From positions 3,446,001 through 3,510,000 of the forward strand of contig OX359202.1 of assembly GCA_947172415.1 (NCBI GenBank): a stretch of DNA of 64,000 nt. Reading direction: 5' to 3'. This stretch comes from Chondrosia reniformis (taxonomy: Eukaryota > Porifera > Demospongiae > Chondrillida > Chondrillidae). Under the pieces are notes generated by a model that did not search any database, had not been told where the DNA came from, and saw only the letters and a program-made list of their open reading frames with translations. Shown here in pieces: positions 48,901-61,281 of the stretch (its first letter is position 1; every line of letters begins with the position of its first letter). The position numbers and the translations under genes are program-made.

Positions 48901-51737
48901 TTTTTGGTATAGTTGTATGTTGTAGTTGCATGTAGAAGTTGCATGTACGAATTTTATGTACTAGTTGAAGAACTAGTTGCATGTACTAGTTATGTACCAA
49001 TTGTATGTACTAGTCGTATGCATTTATTACTTGTATGTACTAGCTATGTACTAGTTGTATGTATATACTAGTTTCTAGTTCTATGCACCAGCTGTTTATA
49101 ATACTTGTATATCTTAGTTGTATGTACTAGGTGTCCTAGTTATATGTTCTAGTTGTGTCTGATTGTTGTATGTACTCACAATATTTACTCTTTGTAGTTA
49201 CTAGTTGTATGTATTAGTTGTTGTATCAGTAACTAGTTGTAGGTTCTGGTTGTACGTACTAATTGTATGTATTATATGTATGTACTAGTTTTATGTTCTA
49301 ATGTTTTCTACTAGTTGTATGTACTAGTTATATTTACTAGTTGTAGGCACTAGTTGTATGTATTAGTTGTATGTACTATTTCTATGCTCTAGTTGTTGGT
49401 TCTTGTACTATACTAGGTATTAGGTAGATCCTAGTTGTATGTTCTGGATAGAAGTTGTATGTACTAGTTATATATACTAGATGTGTGTATTTGTTGTATA
49501 TACTAGTTGTATGTCCTAGTTGTATGTCCTAGTTATATATACTAGTTGCATATATTAGTTTTTTGTCTATATGTACTAGTTGTGTGTAATAGTTGTAAGT
49601 ACTAGTTGTTTGTTCTAGTACTAGTTATACTAGGTACTAGGAAGGTACTAGTTGTATGTACAAGTTGTTTGAACTAGTTGTGTGTACTCGATAATAGTTG
49701 TATTACTAGGTATAGATACTAGTTGTAGGTTCTGATACTAGTTGTACTACGTACTAGGTGGCTTCTAGTTGTATGTACTTGTTGTATGTACTAGTTGTAT
49801 GTTCTAGTTTATGTTCTAGTTGTATAAACTATTTATATGTACTAGTTATATGTGTTTGTTCTAGTTATATGTAGTAGTTGCATGTACAAGGTGTATATAC
49901 TAGTTGTCTGTACTATTTATATGCACTAGTTGTATTTACTATCGGTATGTACTTGGTGTATGTACTATTTGTATGTACTAGTTTTATGTACTAGTAGTAC
50001 GCATCATTTATATGTACTAGTTTTATGTACTAGTTGTAGTTTCTAGTACTAGTTATACTAGGTACTAGTTGTTTGGACTAGTTGTATGTACTACTTATAC
50101 GTACTAGTTGTTTGTACTAGTCCTATATACTCAATACTAGTTGTATGTACTAGTTGTATGTACTAGTTATGTATAATTGTAGTATGTACTAGTGGTATGT
50201 AATTGTTGTTGGTTCTAGGGCTAGTTGTACCAGGTACTAGGTGGGTTCTAGTTGTATGTACTAGATACTATGTAGTTGTATGTACTAGGTGTATGAACTA
50301 GTTGTGGGTAATTGTTGTATGTACTAGTGTATGTACTAATTTTATGTCCTAGTTGTATGTATGTTGTGTGTACTAGTTGTATATACTTGTTGTCTGTACT
50401 GTTTACAGGTACTAGTTGTGTGTACTAGTTGTATGCACTAATTATATGTACGAGTTGTAAGTACTAGTTATATGTACTAGTTGTTAGTACTAGTTGTGTG
50501 GACTAGTTGTATGTACTAGTTGTGTGTTGTAGTCTTACGTACTACATGTACTTACTATTTGTATGTACTAGTTGTAAGTAGTAGATATATGTACTAGTTG
50601 TAAATATGTTCTAGCTGTATGTAATAGTTATAGGTTCTCTATGGTACTAGTTATAGTGGGTACTAGGTAAGTACAAGTTGTATGTACTACCTGTTTGTTC
50701 TATTTGTATGTACTAATTGCATGTATTATTTCTATGTACTAATTGTATGCACTAATTGTATGTACTAGTTGTATGTACTAGTTATGTACCACTTGTATGT
50801 ACTTCTTGTATGTAGTAGTTGTAAGTGCTATTTATATGTACTAATTATATGTGTATGTACTAGTTTTATGTAGTAGTTGTGTGTACTAGTTGTATGTACT
50901 AGTTGTATGTAGTAGTTGTATATACTAATTGTATTTACTAGTATTTTGTACTAGTACTAGTTGTATTAACTAATTGTAGGTACTGGTTGTGTGAACTAGG
51001 TGTATGTAGTCATTATCAACCAATTGTATATACTAGTTGTATGTATATACTAGTTGTATGTATTAGCTGTGTACTAATTGTATGTACTAGTTGTTTGTAC
51101 TAGTCTTATGTACTAGGTGTACTTATTATATATATGTACTAGTTATATGTGTATGTACTGAATATATGTATTAGTTTTGTGTAATTGTTGTATGCACTAG
51201 TTGTATGCACTAGTTGTATGTCATCGTTGTATTTTCTAGTTGTGGGTACTAGTTTTGTGCACTAGTTGTACCCATCATTTATATGTACTAGTTGTATGTA
51301 CTAGTTGTAGGTTCTAGTACTAGTTATACTAGGTACTAGTTGTATGTACTAGTTGTATGTATTACTTATATGTACTAGTTGTTTGAACTAGTTCTATGTA
51401 CTCAATACTAGTTGTATGTACTAGTTCTATGTAATTGTTGTTGGTTCTAGTGCTAGTTGTACCAGGTAATAGGTGGGTTCTAGTTGTATGTACTAGTTGT
51501 TTGTACTATTTGTATGTACTACTTGTGTGTACTAGTTGTGTGTACTAGTTGTATGAACTAGTTATATATACTAGGTGTATATAATATTTATATGTAGTAG
51601 TTATATGTGTACGTACTTTTTATATGTACTAGTAATGTGTTGGATATAATAGGTGTATTTACCAGTTGAAGTTACTATTTGTATGTACTTGTTGTATGTA
51701 GTAGTAACTAGTTGTATGTACTAGTTGTTTGTGTCTA
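45929..51737 (-). repeat. 13-bp satellite, reverse orientation
   Basis: Array of TGTATGTACTAGT-type units, interrupted by the MITE at 46051-46422. The compound motif TTCTAGTACTAGTTATACTA then GGTACTAGG is frequent (about 47910, 48370, 49610, 50040, 51310). Local segmental copies of blocks seen at 41-43 kb are recognisable, for example CTAGTGTCTTGTTGTTC at about 41545 and 48150. No gene. Confidence 0.92.
46051..46422 (-). mobile_element. Hairpin-ended MITE, copy 3, reverse orientation, diverged
   Basis: Read on the minus strand it matches 25245-25626. The terminal hairpin is at 46361-46422 (CCAAGTAGTTTGGG...CTCGAACTACTTG around GGGGGCGGAAGCCCC), and the opposite end carries TTCTATTGTTTTCATAATGC, matching the far end of copy 2. 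The middle has diverged strongly, with more AT-rich and duplicated sequence (ACACAACTATTGTAACAC-like pairs). It is older than the other two copies. Confidence 0.7.
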
Positions 51738-52593
51738 CAGTGAAACCTTCGAATAACGGACACGCTCGGACCCACCATTTTGTCCTTTATTCAGAGGTTG
51801 TCCTCTTCTCGGAGGTCTGCCCATAATCACCCTATAAACAACTAATTGTGTAATAGCAACTAGCTACCAGTTATATGTGTCATGCGCAAAGTACGGATTC
51901 GGACAATCCACGGATTGGCCTGCGCAAAGCGTTAATCCACACTATATTAAGGCTCATGATCAAGATCCAAGAGATGCAATAAATACACACCAAAAAGTTA
52001 TAGGAAGCTACAAACACTAACATTTTACTAACATAACGGTTTACTAACTTAAAGGTTATGCTGGGCACGATACTCAGAAGCAGGACTTCCTATTAGATGG
52101 TTTTGGTACGAGTGGTTTTAGGACAGTTAAAATGAACAACTACCAAATGGATAAATCATTCACTTTGACCAATCAGGTTTAAGGCCACTTTTATCGACCT
52201 TTGAATAGTTGAAAAATAGGAGCGCAATGAGCTAGCGGGCGGAACCGAAATGCAGTTGAGACTACTGTACGTACGATCCGCTGGACATCTGCAGCTATTT
52301 TATATAGCTAGATACTTATGACTTACGTTAATTTTGTTCACTGTACTATTATCATTTTATCGTATTAGTTTCATCTCGTCTTTAGTTTAACTGTCCGCTT
52401 TCGGAGGTTAGTATGTATTGTCAGAGATCAGTCTGAGGCTTGGTCAGTGTCCGTTGTCCGGAGTTCGGAGGTGCCGCTACTCGGAGGTTCGAAATGTACC
52501 AGTTCTATGGGAAAGTCAATTGGGGGCGTAAGATTTGTCCGCTGTACAGAGGTTGTCCGCTTTTTGGAGAGTCCGCTAATAGAGGTTTTACTG
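51738..52593. mobile_element. Tigger-family non-autonomous element, 856 bp
   Basis: Ends CAGTGAAACCTTCGAATAAC (left) and, read inward, CAGTAAAACCTCTATTAGCG (right), with TA on both sides (51736-51737, 52594-52595). Near both ends are repeated (T)GTCCGCT or TGTCC blocks followed by (A/G)GAGGTT (about 51770-51815 and 52391-52590, at least six on the right), like the subterminal regions of the element at 28484. There is no transposase. Short frames (51880-52068 minus, 52440-52622 plus, the latter running into satellite) have no recognisable features. 51830-52390 is unassigned interior sequence. Confidence 0.8.
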
Positions 52594-52918
52594 TAGTTGT
52601 ATATACTCGTTGTATATACTAGTTGTATGTAATTGTTGCATGTTCTAGTTGTATGTACTAGTTGTATATTCTAGCTGTTTGTACTAGTTGTACGTACTAG
52701 TTCTATGTACTAGTTTTATGTTCTCATTCTATGGACTAGTTTTATATAATATTTGTAGTTCTAGTTGTATGACCTAGTTGTATGTATTAGTTGTATGTAA
52801 ATCCTAGTTCTTTGTACTAATTTTATGTACTAATTGCATGTACTATTTGTATGTATATACTCTTTGTATGTATTAGGACTAGCTATAGTTTTAGGTTGTG
52901 TGTACTAGTTGTATCTAC
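52594..52918 (-). repeat. 13-bp satellite, reverse orientation
   Basis: Short array segment between two insertions. It contains the marker AGCTATAGTTTTAGGTTGTG (52881) and is cut by the next element inside GTATCTACTAG. Confidence 0.9.
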
Positions 52919-54228
52919 ACAGGTGCCATATGACTGATCTGCGTGTTTTTACGTTTTTTTATAAACACATTTAAGAGCAAGTTTCGTTCTAACAGAAATG
53001 ATTTGCTACCTTAAACTGGTATATATCAAAGCGCTTATTTAAATGTCAGCAATATCTAAAGTTTGAGCGAGATTGAACAACCAATATCAAAGATATAACG
53101 TGTTAAAAAGGGCCGATTTTAAAACTCTCAGACACTATGCGCTTAGCCTAGGAAAAAGCAAGAACCACATTCTATACTTCATTAAAAAGGTTACAATGTA
53201 TTCTAACAAAATTAAGAAGTCCATTTCGATTCGCCTATCCGTTGAGAAGAAAACTGTGAAAATACCCTTTTAATAGATTGGTAAATACTATTTAATCTTT
53301 CATATCTTGGGAAATAATGCTCAGACGACAACAGACTTCTTAATTCTTACTAAATGACACTCACTGAATCCATTGAAGCTGACTACACGACTATGAGGAT
53401 CTTCTAACTTAAGCGCAGAGGCAATTTTCCTTCACTTCTGCAACAGACGCCATTTCTCAACATTTAAATCATATTCATTAGCAAATAAGTTTATTCATGG
53501 GATGATTTACACATTTGAAATGCAAACGGTGAAATTTTATAGCCGGATGTTAATATTGCGCAAATCCTAAGTTTTGTAACTGGGATATTATATACAGGTA
53601 TACTATACGTTGACGCAAGTGATCGAGGATCGCCGTAAGGTGTTATTCACACTAAGGATCGCCAATTTTCGAATTTTCGTCTACAACAGAGAAGATTTGG
53701 CCCCCAAAAAAGCCAAGAGGGATATCAGTCGATAATCAGATTGCTCTGAAGTTCAACTGCGGCTTTGCAAGAGTTGCTGCATACGAACTATTTGTTAACA
53801 AAAGGTACGTAAAAGATAAGTAGTCGACGATAGCTAGAGAAGTGAATCATGTTATAGCTACTATGCAAAGAGCCCTGAAAAGCCGTTTTCACGCTTAAGA
53901 CTTATATTAGACATTAATTGTATAATACAATACGTACGAAGTGAGACGATTAAATAAAACATTAATAAGATCCGAAGTGAGACGATTATAAGACAATGAT
54001 ATGAAGCGAGATGATTATATACGATATGTAAATCAATTAAGCCAAAGGATGCTATAACCAATTTAACAATGGACGGTTTTAAATACCTTCCGGTGTGTAA
54101 CCGATAACACTAAATAACGCATTCACTCTTAATGATTGAAAACGAAAATTCTTTATTAATTAGCGCTTGTTACGTGTTGATCGCTATATAGCAGCCTATC
54201 CCTAAGGAACAGCCATCAGGTACCAGTG
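52919..54228. mobile_element. Unclassified insertion, 1310 bp, possible 3-bp target duplication
   Basis: The flanks GTATCTAC | element | TACTAGTTGTAGG rebuild the uninterrupted satellite GTATCTACTAGTTGTAGG seen at about 35800, 39810 and 40270, implying a TAC duplication. The ends are weak inverted repeats (ACAGGTGCCATATGACTG against CACTGGTACCTGATGGCTG). No transposase is visible. The 66-codon frame at 53073-53273 (plus, lysine-rich) and the frame at 53861-54061 (minus) match nothing known. It contains a small direct repeat at 53938-54017. PIF/Harbinger would fit a 3-bp duplication, but there is no other support. Confidence 0.6.
53938..54017 (+). repeat. Three direct copies of GAAGTGAGACGATTA
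   Basis: At 53938-53952, 53974-53988 and 54003-54017, the last with two substitutions. They lie in the right part of the unclassified insertion and could be protein-binding iterons. Confidence 0.7.
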
Positions 54229-57200
54229 TACTAGTTGTAGGTTCTAATTGTATACACTAGTTGTAGATATTAGTCGTATGTACTAGTTGTATGTACTAGT
54301 TGCATACAATTGTTGTATATACTAGTTGTGTGTTCTAGATTTAAGTACTAGTTGTAGGTACTAGTAATATTTCCTTGTTGTAGGTTCAAGTTGTATGTTC
54401 CAGTTGTGTGCACTAATGGTAAGTAAGAGTAACTTGCTGTATGCGCTATATAGTTGTGTTTTCTAGTTATATGTATTGTACCAGTTGTATGTACTAGTTA
54501 CTAGTTCTAGTTATATGTACTTGTTGTATGTTTTAAGTATATGTACTAGTTAATGGATTAGTTGTATATACTAGGTGAATGTACTAGTGGTGTGTACTAG
54601 TTGTATGAACTCTAGATGTATATACTAGATGTATACTAGTTGTATGTACTAGTTGTGGTTCTAGTTTTATGTGAAAGTTGTATGTACTAGTTGTATATAC
54701 CAGATGTATGTATTATATATTGCGTGTACTAGTGTTATGTACTAGTTATATGTATTAGTTGTATGTACTATGTATATGTACTAGTTTAATGTTCTAGTTG
54801 TATGAACTATTTGTATGTACTAGTTGTATGCACTAGATGTGTGTACTACTTCTATGTACTCATTAGTAGTTGTATCTACTAGTTGTGTGTTCTTGTTTTA
54901 TGTACTAATCCTTGTTATATTTACTAGTCGCAGGTACTAGTTGTGGATACTAGTTGTATGTACTACTACTAGTTATATTTACTAGGTTTAATTATTAGTT
55001 GAATGTATTACTTGTAATTAATAGTTGTATATACTAGTTGTATATACTAGATGTATTTACTAGTTATATTTACTCATTACTAGCTGTATGTGCCAGTTGT
55101 ATGTTCTAGTTGTATGTACTAATACTAGTTTTATTTACTAGTTATAAATACCAGTTGTATGTACCAGTTGTATGTACTGGTACTAGGAATATTTAGAATG
55201 TGTAGGTACTATATGTATGTACTAGTTGTGTGTACAGGATTTATGTTCTAGTTGTATGTAGTAGTTGTATGTAGTAGTTGCATCTACTATTTGAATGTAC
55301 TAGTGGTATTTATTAGTTGTATGTACTAGTTTTTATGTACTCGTTACTAGTTGTTTGTACGAATTGTATGTACTACATGTATGTACTCATAACTAGTTGA
55401 ATGTACTTGTTATATGTACTAGTTGTATGCATTAGTTGAATGTATATACTAGTTGTATGTTCCAGTTGTATGTACTAGTTGTATGTTCTAATTGTTTGTA
55501 CTAGTTGTATGTATTAGTTGTATGTACTCGATACTAGTTGTGTGTACCAGTTGTACGTCCTAGTTATATGTACTGGTTGTATGTTCTAATTGTTCGTACT
55601 AGTTGTGTGTACTAGTTGTACGTCCTAGTTATATGTACTGGTTGTATGTTCTAATTGTTTGTACTAGTTGTATGTACTAGTTGTATGTACGCCATACTAG
55701 TTTTGTGTACTACTTGTATGTACAAGTTATATGTACTAGTTGTATGTTTTATTTGTGTGTAATCGTTGTATGTAATGGTTATATTTAGTAGTTGTCTGTA
55801 CTTGTTGCATGTACTAGTTGTGTGTACTAGTTGTATGCACTATTTATATATACTTGTTTAAGTACTAGTTGTATGTTTTAGTACGCGTTGTACTAGGTAC
55901 TAGGTGGGTTCTAGTTGGATGTACTAGTTCAATGTACCAGTTGTATATTCTAGTTTATGTTCTAGTTGCATACACTATTTATATGTACAAGTTACCTGTG
56001 TATGAATTAGTTTTTTGTTGCAATTGTGTTTACTAGTTATATGTACTAATTGTGTGTACTAGTTGTAAGTACTAGTTGAACGTTCTAGTACTAGTTATAC
56101 TAGGTACTAGGTGGGTACTAGTTGTATGTACTAGTTGTATGGACTAGTTGTATGTACTACTTGTTTGTACTAGTTGTATGTACTAGTTGTATGTACTCGA
56201 TACTCGTTGTATTTACTAGTTGTAAGTACTAGTTGTAGGTTCTAGTACTAGTTGTACTAGGTTTTAGATAGGTTCTAGTTGTATGTACTAGTTCAATGTG
56301 TTAGTTGTAGGTTCTAGTTTATGTTCTAGTTGTATATACTATTTATATGTACTAGTTCCCTGTGTATGGACTACTTTTATGTAGTAGTTGTGTGTACTAG
56401 TTATATGTGTATGTAATAAGTATATGTAGTAGTTGTATGTACTAGCTGAATTGAATAGTTATAGGTTCTAGTACTAGTTATAGTGGTTACTAGGTGGGTA
56501 CAGGTTGTATGTACTAGCTGTTTGTTCTATTTGTATGTACTATGTATATGTGTATGTACTAGTTATATTTAGTAGTTGTGTGTACTACATGTATATACTA
56601 GTTGTATAAAGTAGTTATATGTACTAGTTGTATGTACAAGTTATAGGTTCTAGTACTAGTTATACTAGGTACTAGGAAGATTTTAGTTGAATGTACTAGA
56701 CACAAGTTGTATATACTATTTGTATGTATCAATTGTGTGTTATTGTTGTATGTACTTGTTGTATGTACTATTTATATGTATTAACTGTATGTACTAGTAG
56801 TAAGTACTAGTGGTATGTTCTAGTACTAGTTATACTAGGTACTAAGTAGGTACTAGTTGTATGAAGTCTTTGTATGTACTAGTTGTTTGTACTAGTTGTA
56901 TGTACTCGATACTAGTTGTATGACTAGGTGTAGATACTAGTTGTAGGTTCTAGTACCAGTTGTACTACGTACTAAGTAGCTTCTAGTTGTATGTACTAGT
57001 TTTATGTACCACTTGTAGGTTCTAGGTTATGTTTTAGTTGTATATACTATTTATATGTGCTAGTTTTCTGTGAATGCACTAGTTTAATGTAGTAATTGTG
57101 TGTACTAGTTTTATGTACTAGTTGTGTGTAGTAGTTGTATGTACTAGTTGTATGTACTATTTACATGTACTAGGTGTATGTACTAGTTATATGTAGTAGT

Positions 57201-58173
57201 TGTGTGTACTATGTGTATATACTAGCTGTATGTTCTAGTTATATGTACTAGTTGTATGTACTGGTTGTAAGTTCTAGTCCTAGTTATACTAGGTACTAGG
57301 TAGGTCCTAGTTGCATGTACTAGACACAAGTTGTATGTACTATTTGATGTACTAGTTGTGTGTACTAGGTTTATGTACTAGTTGTGTGTAGTAGTTGGAC
57401 GTACTACATGTACTTACTTTGTGTATGTACTAGTTGTATGCATTAGTTATATGTACGAATTGTAAGTACCACTTGTATGCACTAGTTGTATATATGTTCT
57501 GGCTGTATGTAATAGTTATAGGTTCTTTATAGTAGTAGTTATAGTGGGTACTAGGTAATTACAAGTTGTATGTACAATCTTTTTGTACTATTTGTATGTA
57601 CTAATTATATGTACTAGTCGTATGTACTAGTTATTTACCACTTGTATGTAATAGTTGTATATAGTAGTTGTAAGTACTATTTATATGTACTAGTTATATG
57701 TGTATGTACTAGTTTTATGTAGTAGGTGTATGTATTACTTGTAATTAATAGTTGTATGTACTAGTTGTAAATACTAGATGTATTTACTAGTTATATGTAC
57801 ACATTATTAGCTGAATGTGACAGTTGTACGTTTTAGTTGTTTGGACTAATACTAGTTTTATTTACTAGTCATAGATACTAGTTGTTTGTAGTATTTGTAT
57901 GTACTGGTACAAGGTATATTTAGTATTTGTAGGTACTATATGTATGTACTAGTTGTATGTACTAGATTTATGTTCTAGTTGTATGTATTAGTTGTATGTA
58001 TTAGTTGTATGTATTAGTTTTTTTGTACTCGTAAATTGTTGTTTGTACTAATTGTATGTACTACATTTCTGTACTCATAACTAGTTGTGTGTAGTAACTG
58101 TATGTACTAGTTGTATGTATTAGTTGTATGTACTAGTTGTGTGTACTGTTTGCATGCACTAGTTATATGTACT
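54229..58173 (-). repeat. 13-bp satellite, reverse orientation
   Basis: Nearly 4 kb of TGTATGTACTAGT-type units without a gene. Large-scale similarity to 40.4-43.5 kb and 62.0-63.2 kb is visible through shared variant strings such as TTACTTGTAATTAATAGTTG (about 41030, 55010, 57735, 62790). A 55540-55670 stretch is locally duplicated. Confidence 0.92.
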
Positions 58174-61100
58174 TCACATTGTATAGATAAATAATTCGAT
58201 ACATACTAAACAGATTAAATAACAATGCATATAAGAAAAAAAAAGTTTTTATGTATAGTCAATAAAAACCATGCAAGCATAGTTACAATAGTTGGATTGA
58301 AGGTAGGACACATGACCTGCAGTCATTATTGGCAAGTGTAAATGAGTCAAATCTGACGGGTCTCCCTTGACGAGATCTGTATCCTCTGATTGCATTGATC
58401 GAGGATTTGAGGAGGGCAAAGTTGATCTTGATGCGAATCCATAAAATCACCTGACCATATGGTTCGCCTCGCTTCGCTGAGATCAGGTCAGCCAGATGCT
58501 TGTATGCCACTGCTGTAGACTTGCTCATCCCTCCAAAGATCGAGAAGACAAGGGGAGTGAAGGAGCTCATCTCTACCTCTCTGATGCGTTCTTCATATTG
58601 CCTACGCTTTCCCCGCTCTTGCAATTGGTATACTACTTCCAGGGAGGATTTGCGATAGCTTTGGGCAGTTGGATTACAGATCCTTATGTCAAAAAATGCC
58701 CTTTGACTATCGTTGCCCCAGAAGCCCTGGGCACAGATGTCTGATCTCGCATTGTCCTCAGTGATTGCACTTGCGTAGGAGAACCGCTCGCCACTCAGGG
58801 GTGGCAATGGCGGTTCAATAGCAAATCCCTCACACACTTCTGTCATAAGATTGGCTGTTATGTCACGAATGAGGTTGTGGCGCTTACTTGGGAATCCTCC
58901 CCTAGGACAGTCCATGGCGTGTGAGACACTAAAGCCCTGCCCGCAAGCACATTGTGAGGGCAATCTAGGGGGTGTCCATTGGTATCAAATGCACAGTGCA
59001 TCCCTGAAATCGCCTTTGTGCAGAGCAAAGTCATAGTCTGCCCTTGGAATTGCTGTTAGCCATGCTGATGCTCCCTTCTCCTGTGCCATGTCCACGTTTC
59101 GCTTCATCTCCTGGGGTATCTTCAATCTAACATCCGCAACTTCTTGCTCACGTTTCACTTTTCTTTGCTGTCTTAGTTTGTTCTTAGCTTCTTTCTGCTC
59201 AGCTTCAACCCGTGCATCATAATTCGACTCTTTGTTGATGATGGCTGCAACCAAGGGTTGAGTAACAGTTGTTGAGGCATCATACTCATCCCTTGATTTA
59301 CGAGTGGGAATGGAGATGTCAAGTCCTCCCAATCTTGCAGGTAGGGCCAATAGCTCTCTGACTTCATCTGTGACTTCTCTTCCTTTTAATGCTGGCAGGA
59401 AATCTCCCACAATTGTTTCCTCAAGGGGATGCAGCAAATCTTCCAGGTCAGGTGTTGTTCTCATTAGATAGGACCATTGATTGCGGATCCCATGAACAAA
59501 CGCTGCATACGCAGAATGGGGCTGAATGTTGGCCATATCTGATAGCTTCTTCATGGTTCCTGACCACTTCCTCACCTCCCTTCTTAGCATGTCCTGAACT
59601 GAAGCCTCAGTACCCAAAGCTGACCCAAGATATCTGTTCGCATCAGTTGTCACCTTTACTCCACTGTTCCTAAACAGGGCTCGTGCTTCTTCCAATTTCT
59701 CCTTCTTCACAATAATCACAGTCTTTGAGGGATTGGCATAGTAACCATACGATGGTCCCGATTCAATTATTTTATCCCACCATGATCGAAGATTATTCAG
59801 GGATCCAGTTGCGGAAGCATCATCAGCAAACCATATCTGGTGTTGTTCATCCCAGTCCACCTGCAATCTCCATATCAGGGGCATGATCCCAACGGCATAG
59901 ATGGCCATAGCCAAAGGGTCCCCCTGTGTAACACCCTCTTGTGAGAGAAGTATCTCACCATCGATGAACAACTTGAACTCTTCCCGATATAGGTTGGTTG
60001 CAACTATTGCCAAGGTAGGGCAGATACTTTGGAAGTTTCTCAGAGCGACTTGTCGGTTCAGACGGTTAAACGCATTGCTTGCATCAACAAGTAAGGCTGC
60101 ATCAGTTGATTCATCTTGAAAGAGGGTACGAATGGCATGGACAGCGGCTTCAGCACCCGCTTCTTGACCTGCGCATAGCTGTAGATTTCCTGTGACCCTC
60201 AAGACATCTGGCTTTATCACCTTGAGTATGGCCTTCCGAATTATTCTGCGTGCTGCTTTGCCAACTCCAATTGGCCGGACGCCAGGATTCTTATTCAAGG
60301 CAATAAGGCGGCAAGCTGTATAGGCTGCTAGTCCATTCGGGTCAACATTTGAGGTTGCAATCTTTCTTGCCACACAAGCCAGTGCACTGCATAGGTCATC
60401 AGAAGCCACACCAAAGGAAGTAGCAAATCGCTTCCAAGCCTGGGCATCTGCACCAGAAGGACCAGCAGCACCATTTGCACGAAGCGCAGCCTGCTTTATG
60501 GACAAAGCATCAATGGAGTCAAAAATCACTGGGTGGACCTCAGTGTAGTCCATGTCTTCATGTGCTCTTATTACACTTTGGTGGAGCTGGCTTCTCTGTG
60601 GTAGTCGTTGCTGGATGGTGCACCCCTCTCGAAGGAGATCTATTATCTCTCCGTTCTTCCATTTCTGCAGCCTACGCCTTCACGTGATCAGCTGATCTTG
60701 ATCTGGGGTGAGGCTTCTGTAGGATAAGGCTGGGTAGGATCATGGCACACTTCAGCGCAATCCTCTTAAGGGGAGAGCTTTCACCATAAAATCGAAACAT
60801 CTTTGCCAATTCGCATATAAATGCCTGTCCCTCCCTGCCACTTGGTAGCATAAACAGGTTCTGTCTCCAGTGCACAACTTCTTTATAGGCTTCATCAATG
60901 TTGGCAACAAAAGCCGCTGTATCCTCAACTGCTACCCACTTGAAGTCACTACAGGACATCTTCACAAAGCTTGGCAGTGCCTGCACAGTTTCCTTTCTGT
61001 AGGCTTCGTCTCGAATCGTTTCACCATCATCATTTGTTACTGACTGTGACTGTCGATCTTTCAAGCGCTGATTTTGGCATTGATTTAGCCTAGATGGTAG

Positions 61101-61281
61101 GCAATTGGTACAACTCTTCTGTGTCTTCACGCAGATACACTTCTTACACTGGCCGCTGCTATTACACTTGCAGCAAAACATGATCAGAATATACGGCTCG
61201 AATCTACGACTCAATCTTAGAAATCACGTTGAATCCATCAGCCATTTTTTTTCGATCTTGTGTTATTGTTAGTGTTACATG
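58174..61281 (-). mobile_element. RLE-type non-LTR retroelement, nearly intact, 3108 bp
   Basis: Minus-strand element with one broken polyprotein frame (58283-61181). TAGTTATATGTACT lies on both sides (58160-58173, 61282-61295). It may be a 14-bp target duplication, though this string is also ordinary satellite. The 3' end (58174-58282) is AT-rich with an A/T-run but no poly(A). The leader before the first ATG is about 100 bp and shows no ribozyme-like fold. The RT carries FADD rather than YxDD and is distinct from the R2-like family at 37 kb. Confidence 0.82.
58283..61181 (-). pseudogene. Retroelement polyprotein: Cys-rich N-terminus, RT, zinc knuckle, endonuclease
   Basis: First ATG at 61181-61179, near an alternative TTG-initiated frame from 61214. 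The N-terminus has a Cys-rich cluster (CCKCNSSGQCKKCICVK...CTNC), then an uncharacterised region. A frameshift near 60675 leads into the RT frame (58985-60553). There LLVDASNAFN (motif A), EGVTQGDPLA (motif B), WFADDASATG (motif C, DD) and RYLG are present. After one in-frame TGA (58985-58987) the frame continues with a CACG...H..DC knuckle, RHN, and a likely restriction-like endonuclease (ARSDI...FFDIRICNP...K), ending near 58283. Only one frameshift and one stop separate it from an open frame of roughly 960 codons. Similar proteins are common in sponge and cnidarian genomes (from memory). The clade is uncertain. Confidence 0.82.

Noticed and set aside
53073-53273. 66-codon lysine-rich frame in the unclassified insertion
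   Set aside because: No ATG at its start (TTG), no domain, and no second copy to show conservation.
59389-59673. Plus-strand frames opposite the retroelement (for example 58496-58744, 59389-59673, 59901-60119)
   Set aside because: They are antisense shadows of the minus-strand polyprotein and have no features of their own.
58985-60553. Treating ATG at 60553 as the start of a separate RT gene
   Set aside because: The same frame is open upstream to about 60675 and continues the N-terminal protein after a frameshift, so the Met is internal.
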